A DNA stretch of 8,659 nucleotides from the NCBI GenBank assembly GCA_002710885.1, contig PAIW01000093.1:16096-24754 (forward strand). Reading direction: 5' to 3'. The DNA comes from Chloroflexota bacterium (lineage in GTDB: Bacteria; Chloroflexota; Dehalococcoidia; SAR202; UBA11138). Below are positions 1-6,262 of the stretch, in pieces. The position numbers and the translations under genes were made by a program. The notes beneath the pieces were generated by a model. It had not been told where the DNA came from. It saw nothing but the letters and a program-made list of their open reading frames with translations, and ran no database searches. Each line of letters starts with the position of its first letter. Positions within the stretch are counted from its first letter, which is position 1.

Positions 1-639
1 AAATTCCTGGAGCCTGGAAGAATCGCAAGGCCACGCCCTCTCCCTACAGAAGAGTGCTTTTCAGACCGCCCAAACCCCTGATCGAGTAGGTCAAGCTGGG
101 TTCCCAAGCAACCCTATGCCCGGTGTCGACGGTGCACGAGCCGTTAATGTCTTTTTCGATAAGCGCTCCGAAGGGGTTAAAAACAGGTCACCCTCGCCAC
201 TGCACTCGATAAAGAACGACCGTTCCCCAGAGAGCATCGCTTTTAGTCCGCCGAACCGGGTCTTGAGGTTGATACCCGGAGTGCAATCCATGAACGAACC
301 ACCTGTCAGGATAAACGAATCGCCGGACATCTTTCTATGGCTGATCTCGCCAAGGACGGACGGCCAGAAAGTGGCTTGTCGGCCCGTGTAGTGGCTGAAC
401 TCGCCGACGAACAGGGATTCGCCGCCCACCAGTTTTCGGATGAAGGCGCTGACCTTCCCGCCGAGAAGCCGCGCTTTGACATCCACGCCCTGAGACATCC
501 ACGCCATCGCTCCGCGATCGGCAATGAATTTTTCGCCGAGGTTCAACGAGACGGCCAGGTGTCCGTAATCCGGATTGCCGTCAATATTGTGTTCCAACTC
601 CAAGTCTCCCGTCTGAGTGATTGTCACGCATTTGATCAT
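1..639 (-). pseudogene. AIM24-family (TIGR00266-type) protein, disrupted by a frameshift and a nonsense codon, continues past the left edge
   Basis: The intact reading frame runs from ATG at 639 to TGA at 91-93 (182 aa). Its first ~150 residues fit the AIM24 beta-sandwich family: GNPDYGHLAVSLNLGEK near the N-terminus, then GAMAWMSQGV, VGGESLFVGEF, and GGSFMDCTPGI. After GEGDLFL the frame loses family similarity. Moving one base at the run of five T (minus strand; plus 179-183) restores it: NPFGALIEKDINGS, then VDTGHRVAWEPSLTYSI and GLGGLKSTLL. That frame meets TAG at 44-46, exactly where the family has the Ser of an SGEG motif, and continues beyond it as GEGVALRFFQAPGI to the window edge. Two separate lesions therefore interrupt one recognisable protein. 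Real decay fits best; two consensus errors in a draft assembly are the alternative. There is no strong Shine-Dalgarno before the ATG. A TTGACA lies at 662-667 on this strand but has no convincing -10. The molecular role of the bacterial family is poorly known. Confidence 0.8.
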
Positions 640-730
640 AAATCATGGTTGCGACTCAGACTGTCAAGTCGAGCAGTCGTACCGCAATTTCAAATCCGCA
701 GCTTTCACAGATCAGGTCTGTTTGGGCTGA

Positions 731-1960
731 CTACCCGACCCGTTCCTCCGCCATCTGGTTTGCGGTCTTGGGAAGGCGAGTCAACGCCAGAATAAGAGTG
801 GCAAGTAGTATCATCGCGCCGCCATACAAAAAGGTGTTCTCCGTTCCGTAGTTGTCAGCAATCCTTCCTGCAATCACAGGCGATAGGGTTCCGATGAAGC
901 TGGCCCCGTAAATCAACGACACGACCGTAGACTGCACTTCATCTCCAGCCACGTCCATCGCGGCGGCAATAAATATTGTGTGCAGCGAATAGAGAAACGT
1001 TCCCAACGCGATAATCGTGACGATGAGCGGCCAACCCGGATCAGCGTATGTGAGGACGAAGAACAACAGACCCATCACAGTCATCGAAGGTATTAAAACG
1101 ATCTTTCGCCCGAGACGGTCGGAAAAGTACCCCATCGCCGGTTGGGCAAACATGCCCACAACTTGCGCCATTGACAGGTATATAGCGACAGTAAATGCAG
1201 AATACGCCAAATCCTCGCGCAGATACACGGGCAGAAAAATCATGATCGCCGCCTGGCCCATGCTTCGCAACGCGGTCACGGCCACTAAAATCGCCAGCCT
1301 GCTCTTCCTCAACAGCGATGCGATTGACTTGAAGTAATCGCTGGTAGATTCGGTGCTTGCGACCTCGCCGCGAACGGTACGCATCATGCTCCAAATCAAG
1401 AAGCCGGCTAGAATCGCAGGAAACAAACTGACCTTCAAAACATCCTGCCACATCAGGAACGTCAGCGCGACTGCTGTCAGCAGCGGACCGACAACTTCTC
1501 CTACGCTGCCGCCGGTCCCGTGAAGTGAAATAGCGAATCCGCGCTTGTCCGGGAATCGGCGCGATAATGCTCCGATGGCCGGGGGATGGTACATAGACGG
1601 CCCGATGCCCACGAATAGCATCGCAGCCAGCATCACCCAATAGTTGGTCGCGAATCCTGCGAAGAAGTAAGACAACCCCATTAGTGTCATCGAGATGCCC
1701 AGCATCAGCGCCGCTTTGTTCGCGAATCTATCGCCCAAGTATCCTGCCGCCACCGTGGTGAACCACCCTGCCAACTGCCGTGAAAACGCCAGAGTCCCCA
1801 ATTGTGTTCCAGTCAGGCCCAGACCCAATTTGATCTCTGGTAGCAAGATCGTGGACAGTCCTGAATTGTATATGTGCTTGATGGCATGCCCCAGAACAAC
1901 CGTTACCGCTAACTGATTTCTGCCTTCTTTGATCTCGGGCGATACTTGGATTCCTGCCAT
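731..1960 (-). CDS. MFS transporter, Fsr (fosmidomycin-resistance)-like
   Basis: About 409 aa, the usual length for a 12-helix major facilitator permease in the cytoplasmic membrane. The loop between helices 2 and 3 carries the MFS signature (GYLGDRFANKAALMLG). The matching second-half loop reads GYFSDRLGRKIVLIP. The stretch GIGPSMYHPPAIGALSRRFPDKRG followed by HGTGGSVGEVVGPLL resembles the helix 4-5 region of Fsr-type drug exporters. Hydrophobic segments alternate along the whole protein with a charged central loop (MMRTVRGEVASTES and following). Start choice: ATG at 1958-1960 has GGGGGGA (1971-1977) 10 bases upstream. The longer frame begins with TTG at 1996 and would add 12 polar residues over that ribosome-binding site, so I reject it. 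Substrate unknown; export of a small toxic compound or a pathway intermediate is inference. The gene lies 124 bases downstream of the DCC gene on the same strand and may have its own promoter. Confidence 0.9.
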   Translation of the reverse strand: MAGIQVSPEIKEGRNQLAVTVVLGHAIKHIYNSGLSTILLPEIKLGLGLTGTQLGTLAFSRQLAGWFTTVAAGYLGDRFANKAALMLGISMTLMGLSYFFAGFATNYWVMLAAMLFVGIGPSMYHPPAIGALSRRFPDKRGFAISLHGTGGSVGEVVGPLLTAVALTFLMWQDVLKVSLFPAILAGFLIWSMMRTVRGEVASTESTSDYFKSIASLLRKSRLAILVAVTALRSMGQAAIMIFLPVYLREDLAYSAFTVAIYLSMAQVVGMFAQPAMGYFSDRLGRKIVLIPSMTVMGLLFFVLTYADPGWPLIVTIIALGTFLYSLHTIFIAAAMDVAGDEVQSTVVSLIYGASFIGTLSPVIAGRIADNYGTENTFLYGGAMILLATLILALTRLPKTANQMAEERVG

Positions 1961-1993
1961 ATTCGATCTGTCCCCCCAACTCGCTAATTTTGA

Positions 1994-2025
1994 CAACGAC
2001 GCAATACTACTTCATATATGAATCT
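1994..2025. repeat. two-part shared motif, copy A, containing a 12-base palindrome
   Basis: CAACGACGCA (1994-2003) and CATATATGAATCT (2013-2025) are separated by 9 bases. Both words recur in the same order and orientation at 3701-3710 and 3714-3726, upstream of the FAD oxidoreductase. In this copy the second word is part of the perfect palindrome TTCATATATGAA (2011-2022). Both copies lie 5' of minus-strand genes, so a shared regulator-binding site is the likely explanation. Function is inferred. Confidence 0.5.
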
Positions 2026-2035
2026 TGTGCCATGA

Positions 2036-2064
2036 AATTTAGGTCATATTTCTATGCGGTCCAA
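2036..2064 (-). promoter_or_regulatory. possible promoter of the MFS gene
   Basis: On the minus strand TTGGAC (2059-2064) is followed after 17 bases by TAAATT (2036-2041). Spacing is ideal but the match to sigma-70 consensus is only partial. Transcription would begin near 2028, just before the perfect palindrome at 2011-2022, which would then sit in an operator position. Weak on its own; supported mainly by the gap between the genes. Confidence 0.3.
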
Positions 2065-2084
2065 CCTCGGCTGTCAGTCACCCA

Positions 2085-2453
2085 CTACTCGTCAGGACTC
2101 GCAGGACCGGCTACGGCACATTTGCGATGGGCTGCGACCCATCGGTACATGCGAATCCCCTTACAAGTCATATAGGGAATGTGGAGTATCGGGGCTAATG
2201 GAGATAGTAGAGGCAACAATCCGGCCAGTTCCCGAAAAGCAAAATACCCGTGAAAGTATTTTCCGTAGGGCGATTCCAGAATCACCGCTTCATTCAAATC
2301 TTCCCAGGTCAAGCCGTCCGGCGGACAGTTGAGGCTCTGATATGCGACCCACGAGCATCTGCGCGACCAGTCCAGTAACTTCAACACCGCCACCGTTCTC
2401 CGACACAGGCCACAATCGCCATCATAGTAAACATGCCAACGTCGCCTGGTCAC
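2085..2453 (-). CDS. DCC-family (DUF393) thioredoxin-like thiol-disulfide protein
   Basis: A 122-aa protein opening with a beta strand and the family-naming motif, VYYDGDCGLCRRTV, at residues 8-21. The two cysteines (C14, C17) form a CxxC pair like that of a thioredoxin-fold redox site. The rest fits the family: a helix after the motif, an acidic/aromatic middle (GLTWEDLNEAVILES), then a hydrophobic helix (FRELAGLLPLLSPLAPILHIPY) and a final YRWVAAHR segment with a nearby Cys. Length is normal. It starts with GTG at 2451-2453, overlapping the TGA (2450-2452) of the upstream FAD oxidoreductase in a GTGA arrangement, which implies translational coupling. The family is annotated as putative thiol-disulfide oxidoreductase but has little biochemistry behind it. 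A role in redox support of the coupled oxidase is inference. Confidence 0.85.
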   Translation of the reverse strand: MTRRRWHVYYDGDCGLCRRTVAVLKLLDWSRRCSWVAYQSLNCPPDGLTWEDLNEAVILESPYGKYFHGYFAFRELAGLLPLLSPLAPILHIPYMTCKGIRMYRWVAAHRKCAVAGPASPDE

Positions 2454-3637
2454 TGATGCCTGCGGCCTTGGTATGGATGCTGGGCCACCAGAGGTCGGCC
2501 TTCTGCATAGCGGCTGGCTCTGAACTCGCGAATTGGGTGGTCGATGGTGTCGCCTTGCGTCACAAACTCCGCCACCATTCTTCCGACAACTGGGGACAGC
2601 TTGAAGCCGTGTCCACTGAAACCGACTGCCCAGTACAGGCCGTCCACCACCGCCGAGCGGTCTAGAATCGGATTGCCGTCAGGCGTCATGTCATACAGAG
2701 CGCCATAACCTCCCCGACTGATTGCGTTGGCGAAGTCAGGGAATCGCAGGTTAGCTCTGCGCCAATACCTTTCGATCGTGCTATGGTCAGCGTTCAACCC
2801 GTAGCCGTTGGGATTCACCGCCTCGGACAGATCATCGTATGCTTCGCCACCCACCAGCGTACCGTGTCCCGCGTCCACACGGAAGTAAGCTCCGGTCGTG
2901 TAGTCGATCACGTTCATGGTTAGCGACTCCAGAGCCGGTGGGCGACGCAAATGGGTCATCTGCACCCTCGTCGGCGTAATGGGCATAACCTCACCAATAG
3001 GGCCGCCCAACAGGTTCGACCAGGCTCCGGCGACGTTCACAGCGACATGGGTTTCGATGTCGCCCTCACGCGTTTCCACCGCAGCGACCCGGCCGGCAAA
3101 CACGCGAATTCCCGTCACTTCGGTATGGGTCAGAATCCGAGCGCCGAGGGCTTCAGCTTGGGCCGCGAACGCGTATGTCGTCGCGACAGGATCGGCGTAT
3201 CCTGAATCGGGTTCATAAACGCCTATGGAAATGTCATCCAGGGACGCCTGGGGAATCAGTTCGCCAATTTCGTCCGGAGTGATCGTGTGAATATTCACTC
3301 CAAGCTCGCGGTTCATAGCGACATTAGCCTCGACGGCGCCCCGTTCGCTCTCAGGAAACATCAGGAGTCTGCCGGTCTGTTGAAACCTGGCATCGCCTCC
3401 GACGGTATCGTCGAAGTTGTGGAAAATCTCGCTGGCTTCCATCGCCATACGAACCAGCGTAGGGTGGAGATAGTGTTCTCTCACCATCGCCCCAGACCTG
3501 CCGGTGGCACCAGTCGCCAGCCCGCCTTTCTCGACCAGAACGACTCGCCCTGCTCCCAGCTTTGCCAAGTGCATTGCGATGCTTGCGCCGTTCACGCCTC
3601 CGCCAATCACAACCACGTCCGCGGTTTTTGTTGCCAT
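2450..3637 (-). CDS. FAD-dependent oxidoreductase, DAO family (glycine/sarcosine oxidase-like)
   Basis: About 395 aa. The N-terminus is a Rossmann FAD-binding fold: VVVIGGGVNGASIAMHLAKLG with the GxGxxG core at residues 12-17 and an acidic residue (E36, in VVLVEKG) placed to bind the adenosine ribose. TGRSGAMVREHY (45-56) matches the second flavin-contact region of the family. The C-terminal flavin loop is present as MTPDGNPILDR (317-327) and GFSGHGFKLSPVVG (339-352). Such enzymes oxidise amines, N-methyl amino acids or amino acids to imines, either with oxygen or passing electrons onward; the substrate cannot be told here. ATG at 3635-3637 is preceded by a GAGGCG ribosome-binding site. A longer frame starting with GTG at 3688 would overlap the -10 region, so I reject it. 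The gene heads an operon with the DCC gene and has a good sigma-70-type promoter at 3675-3703. Confidence 0.9.
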   Translation of the reverse strand: MATKTADVVVIGGGVNGASIAMHLAKLGAGRVVLVEKGGLATGATGRSGAMVREHYLHPTLVRMAMEASEIFHNFDDTVGGDARFQQTGRLLMFPESERGAVEANVAMNRELGVNIHTITPDEIGELIPQASLDDISIGVYEPDSGYADPVATTYAFAAQAEALGARILTHTEVTGIRVFAGRVAAVETREGDIETHVAVNVAGAWSNLLGGPIGEVMPITPTRVQMTHLRRPPALESLTMNVIDYTTGAYFRVDAGHGTLVGGEAYDDLSEAVNPNGYGLNADHSTIERYWRRANLRFPDFANAISRGGYGALYDMTPDGNPILDRSAVVDGLYWAVGFSGHGFKLSPVVGRMVAEFVTQGDTIDHPIREFRASRYAEGRPLVAQHPYQGRRHQ

Positions 3638-3674
3638 CAGTTCGCCTCGTCGGTGCAGTCTAAATTCCCACGCG

Positions 3675-3703
3675 ATTATATGCGCCACATATCGTTAATT
3701 CAA
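3675..3703 (-). promoter_or_regulatory. sigma-70-type promoter of the FAD oxidoreductase-DCC operon
   Basis: The minus strand reads TTGAAT (3698-3703), a 17-base spacer, then a perfect TATAAT (3675-3680). Transcription would start near 3668, about 30 bases before the ATG at 3637. The -35 box overlaps the shared CAACGACGCA word at 3701-3710, so a protein bound there could touch RNA polymerase. Confidence 0.65.
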
Positions 3704-3726
3704 CGACGCACGCCATATATGAATCT
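3701..3726. repeat. two-part shared motif, copy B
   Basis: CAACGACGCA (3701-3710) and CATATATGAATCT (3714-3726), 3 bases apart, repeat the same two words found 9 bases apart at 1994-2025. Here they lie at and just upstream of the -35 box of the FAD oxidoreductase promoter, and about 45 bases upstream of the divergent promoter of the aldolase-like gene. A regulator bound here could act on both directions. The palindrome seen in copy A is shortened to CATATATG here. Confidence 0.5.
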
Positions 3727-3770
3727 CGACGCGACGCACGTCCAGAATCCGACTGCAATCGAATCTGCCA

Positions 3771-3799
3771 TTGTCTCTGAAACCGCTTGCGCCTACAAT
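3771..3799 (+). promoter_or_regulatory. sigma-70-type promoter of the RraA-like gene
   Basis: TTGTCT (3771-3776), a 17-base spacer and TACAAT (3794-3799). The predicted transcript starts near 3806, giving a leader of about 25 bases before ATG 3831. It is divergent to the FAD oxidoreductase promoter, with about 70 bases between the two -35 boxes. Confidence 0.6.
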
Positions 3800-3830
3800 A
3801 TCCGCCGAACACAACACTGAGAGGCGCATT

Positions 3831-4556
3831 ATGACCGACCTGGCCCCGATCTCTGACGAGACATTAGAAATTCTCAAGAAAATTCCCACACAAACGCTGA
3901 TAGACGGATTATGGGTAAAGGGTTGGCCCATGAGCTACATCGAAGGCGCAATGGCCCTCCAGGAAGGCCAACAAATGGCTGGGCGGGCTGTCACGCTCCG
4001 ATTTGTGCCCCACAGGCCGGATCTGGCTGCGGACAAACCGAAAGGCGATCAGTCAGCGGAGTATGTCGCCATCGAGTTGTGCGGTCCGGGAGAGGTGCTG
4101 GTGATCGACGCGATGGGATGGAAGTACAGTTCCGTCGGCGGCGACATCAAGTTCATGCGAATGATGCAGAGGCAGGCCGGCGGCCTGGTGACCGATGGCG
4201 CCGCGCGGGACAGCGTAGCCCTCAAAGAGTACGGGTTCCCAGTGTACTCTGCCAGCACGACGGCCAAACAAGGCCCCGCCGAGTTCTGGCCGTGGCAGGT
4301 TAACGACGCGATTCAATGCGGAGGAGTCCTGGTGCGCCCTGGCGACGCGGTTGTGGGCGACGACGACGGAGCGGTGGTCGTGCCTCGAAGCGTGGTGGAT
4401 GAAGTTATCGAGATAGCCCATGAGCGCGAAGCAGTTGAAGAGGTCATTAAGGCCCAACTGGAGATCGAGCAGTGCTCACCGGGCAAATATTACCCGTTCA
4501 ACGACCTGACATGGAAACTATACAAAGAGAAGACCGGCAAGAAACCGAGGGGATAA
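3831..4556 (+). CDS. RraA-family protein, HMG/CHA-aldolase-like
   Basis: A 241-aa member of the RraA/class II pyruvate-aldolase fold, which includes 4-hydroxy-4-methyl-2-oxoglutarate / 4-carboxy-4-hydroxy-2-oxoadipate aldolase and RNase E inhibitor RraA. Visible hallmarks: GGDI at 103-106, then GGLVTDGAARD at 117-127, where R126 and D127 correspond to the substrate-binding Arg and metal-binding Asp of the aldolases. GFPVYS (135-140) and GVLVRPGDAVVGDDDGAVVVP (165-185) are typical of the later strands. It is longer than the ~160-aa RraA proper and has a C-terminal helix and tail (YPFNDLTWKLY), so a catabolic lyase or decarboxylase is likelier than an RNase regulator. ATG 3831 has GAGAGG (3819-3824) 6 bases upstream; an in-frame TTG at 3771 lies in the -35 box and is rejected. 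It is transcribed alone and ends before a terminator hairpin. The true substrate is unknown. Confidence 0.88.
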   Translation: MTDLAPISDETLEILKKIPTQTLIDGLWVKGWPMSYIEGAMALQEGQQMAGRAVTLRFVPHRPDLAADKPKGDQSAEYVAIELCGPGEVLVIDAMGWKYSSVGGDIKFMRMMQRQAGGLVTDGAARDSVALKEYGFPVYSASTTAKQGPAEFWPWQVNDAIQCGGVLVRPGDAVVGDDDGAVVVPRSVVDEVIEIAHEREAVEEVIKAQLEIEQCSPGKYYPFNDLTWKLYKEKTGKKPRG

Positions 4557-4589
4557 TCAATACTGTGACAGGATAAGATACCGGAAGAA

Positions 4590-4638
4590 TCTGGTCGTTG
4601 GCTCGGCCATCTGTGACTGCTACGACCAGACTTTTCTT
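4590..4638 (+). terminator. hairpin terminator after the RraA-like gene
   Basis: A 9-base perfect stem, TCTGGTCGT (4590-4598) with ACGACCAGA (4622-4630), encloses a 23-base loop that can form an inner TGGC/GCCA stem. It is followed by CTTTTCTT (4631-4638). It begins 34 bases after the stop codon and lies between two convergent genes, so it may also block read-through from the right. Confidence 0.6.
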
Positions 4639-4680
4639 GAGATGGCCCGTTCTGAGGGCGGAATCAATGTATCTGAATCC

Positions 4681-4706
4681 CCGAACCATGAGCGCCTGAG
4701 GTTCGG
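4681..4706 (-). terminator. hairpin directly after the SDR gene
   Basis: A 7-base perfect stem CCGAACC (4681-4687) / GGTTCGG (4700-4706) with a 12-base loop abuts the SDR stop codon (4707-4709). No T-run follows on the minus strand, so it may be a 3'-end stabilising structure or a weak terminator; the 4590-4630 stem lies beyond it. Confidence 0.4.
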
Positions 4707-5507
4707 CTAATCTAACCGTGAACCGCCGTTTACGTTGATGGCCTGTCCTGTGATGTTTTCTGAAAGATCGGACGCAAGGAACACGGCCAGATTTCCGATA
4801 TCTTCCGGTGTCTGTTCACGGCCCAGAGGTATGCTCTCGCTGACAATCCGATTAAAGTGTCGCCGTGGTGAAAGCCTGCCCATTGACCCATCCATTCGGA
4901 TCCTGCGTTTTGCAATGCGCTCCCACATCGGAGTCCACAGCAATCCGGGGCAGATTGCGTTTACGTTGATGTTGTCTGACGCAAGCTCCAAAGCATAGGC
5001 CTGAGTCAGGCTGATAACACCCGCTTTCGAAACATTGTAAGGCGGATTGTCTGTCCCTCCCTGCCTGCCGGCGACGGATGCGATATTAATGATCTTGCCA
5101 TATTGCCGCCGGCGCATTTGCCTGACAGCGGCATCTGTGGCTTTGCTTACGCCTTTGACATTGACAGAGTAGATCATGTCCCAATCACGATCATTGGGCC
5201 GGTTGCGATCTTCCCACCCCGGCGCCGCGTAAATTCCAGCGTTGTTAACAAGAATATCCACCTGACCAAACCGGGCCACTGTTCCACGCACCATCCGGTC
5301 CACAGATGACGCTCGCGTAACGTCGACGGCGATAGCCTCGGCTTCATGCCCGTCTTGAGTCAACTCATCTGCGACCCGCGCGACTGTGTCGACCGCAAGG
5401 TCTGCCACAACTACTTTGGCGCCATACTCAGCCATTTTTTCAGCGATTGCGCGGCCAATCCCTCGCCCTGCGCCGGTTACAATAGCAATTTTCCCGTTCA
5501 AGTCCAT
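4707..5507 (-). CDS. SDR-family NAD(P)-dependent oxidoreductase, classical type
   Basis: A 266-aa classical short-chain dehydrogenase. Cofactor site: TGAGRGIG (11-18). An acidic residue after strand 2 (D36 in VVVADL) favours NAD(H) over NADP(H). VDV with D62 follows, and NNAG is at 88-91. The catalytic set is complete: N116 (SVNVKG), S144 (NIASVAG), Y157 and K161 (YNVSK). PG at 187-188 and the terminal GQAINVNGG complete the fold. It would oxidise or reduce a hydroxyl/keto group of a small cytoplasmic metabolite; many relatives are annotated loosely as 3-oxoacyl-ACP reductase or sugar/alcohol dehydrogenase, and I do not assign one. ATG 5505-5507 has a strong GGAGGA (5513-5518) 6 bases... strictly 5 bases upstream. 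It is convergent with the RraA-like gene and appears monocistronic, with an extended -10 promoter containing an inverted repeat. Confidence 0.93.
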   Translation of the reverse strand: MDLNGKIAIVTGAGRGIGRAIAEKMAEYGAKVVVADLAVDTVARVADELTQDGHEAEAIAVDVTRASSVDRMVRGTVARFGQVDILVNNAGIYAAPGWEDRNRPNDRDWDMIYSVNVKGVSKATDAAVRQMRRRQYGKIINIASVAGRQGGTDNPPYNVSKAGVISLTQAYALELASDNINVNAICPGLLWTPMWERIAKRRIRMDGSMGRLSPRRHFNRIVSESIPLGREQTPEDIGNLAVFLASDLSENITGQAINVNGGSRLD

Positions 5508-5552
5508 AGTGTTCCTCCACTGTTGAGAAAATCAATGTTTTTCGACTCGGTT

Positions 5553-5580
5553 ATTGTATCATGTGGTGTATCCACACAAA
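5553..5580 (-). promoter_or_regulatory. SDR promoter with embedded operator-like inverted repeat
   Basis: On the minus strand an extended -10, TGATACAAT (5553-5561), is preceded by TTTGTG/TTGTGT (5574-5580) at a short spacing of 15-16 bases. The inverted repeat TGTGG-N5-CCACA (5562-5576) fills the spacer. A repressor there would cover the promoter, as GntR-type regulators often do. The transcript would have a leader of about 40 bases. Confidence 0.5.
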
Positions 5581-5581
5581 T

Positions 5582-6064
5582 ATGTTCGACTTTTCAACAA
5601 ACCATTCAACTTCTCACATCTATAACGCCTTCCGCTATCCAAGGGTTCCCCTCAACTCACGAATTCCCCGGTTCACAGCGTCTGTCGAAATCATCTGTAT
5701 TGCCAGTTGAAAGTTGCGACCGACTGAGGTGAATCCCTGGCGTCTCGATGAGATATTTTCTTGCGTGAATTTTCGCGCTTCGAAAAAGGAATCTGAACCT
5801 CCGGTTCTGCACTCGCTGTCTCATGATAGAATGATGCCGCCAACGAACCCGACTTGATTTCAACAGATGACAGAACGCTGTTTTTCGCAATGATCACATC
5901 GACAACGACCATCGCGCGGCGCCGCAAGCAGCAGGTGAGTTCACTCGAAGCGTACGCAAGGACGAATTTCATCGGGTTGTTGGAGACACAATGCATTCCA
6001 AGTACACTCAACACGGCGGTAAAATTTCCTGCCCTCGCAGGCACGCATACATAAGGGAGGGAAA
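5582..6064. other. gene-poor interval upstream of the GatC-like gene
   Basis: About 480 bases with no convincing gene. Open frames exist on both strands (for example 5691-6044 minus and 5854-6054 plus), but they lack a good ribosome-binding site, overlap each other, and give low-complexity Arg/Ser-rich translations with no family motif. Small structures: TTTTCG-N5-CGAAAA at 5770-5786, and CCTGC-CCTC-GCAGG at 6028-6041, which lies just after a possible -10 (TAAAAT, 6020-6025) and would fall at the start of the transcript of the next gene. No convincing -35 accompanies that -10. No T-box or other riboswitch that I can recognise. Confidence 0.4.
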
Positions 6065-6262
6065 ATGACAGACCTAAACAGAGCAGACATCATTGAGATG
6101 GCGAAGGCAGCAGGGCTTGAACTCGACGAAGCGCGGGCCGATACCATCGCGTCAAGGCTCTCCGGCATACTGAGTGAGTTAGATCAAATTCCCATCGAAA
6201 ATATGATGAGCGCGGAACCCGTGCAAATCTTCTCGGTGAAGAAGGCAAGTGATCGTGGCTAA
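6065..6262 (+). CDS. GatC/AtzG-like small amidase subunit
   Basis: A 65-aa acidic, helical protein. The first half (ADIIEMAKAAGLELDE) matches the opening helix-turn of GatC/AtzG-type proteins. The middle (RLSGILSELDQIPIENM) is the amphipathic helix preceding the conserved tail, and SAEPVQIFS is the characteristic 'xEPxxxF' end. GatC of the tRNA amidotransferase is usually ~95 aa, so this is short and closer in size to AtzG, the ~68-aa partner of the AtzE amidase in cyanuric acid/biuret degradation. Known members wrap around and stabilise their amidase. ATG 6065 follows a strong AAGGGAGG (6053-6060) at 4 bases. The gene overlaps the start of the amidase, so the two are translationally coupled and very likely form a complex. 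AtzG-like is my preferred reading; no gatB is present in the window. Confidence 0.8.
   Translation: MTDLNRADIIEMAKAAGLELDEARADTIASRLSGILSELDQIPIENMMSAEPVQIFSVKKASDRG

Noticed and set aside
176..186. Programmed -1 frameshifting in the AIM24 gene
   Set aside because: The heptamer G TTT TTA is not a standard slippery site and the shifted frame soon meets an in-frame TAG, so mutation or sequence error explains it better.
707..721. ACAGA-N5-TCTGT inverted repeat just after the MFS gene
   Set aside because: Only a 5-base stem with no T-run; too short to call a terminator or operator with confidence.
337..795. Plus-strand 152-codon open frame opposite the AIM24 gene
   Set aside because: Antisense shadow of a recognisable minus-strand protein; no family motif or ribosome-binding site, and it runs into the MFS gene end.
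3287..3820. Plus-strand 177-codon open frame across the FAD oxidoreductase start and divergent promoter
   Set aside because: His/Ser/Arg-rich translation typical of an antisense frame; it overlaps well-supported promoters and a clear minus-strand enzyme.
5691..6044. Minus-strand 117-codon open frame in the gene-poor interval
   Set aside because: No recognisable motif, no good ribosome-binding site, overlapped by equally open frames on both strands. I cannot exclude a small unknown gene or decayed remnant.
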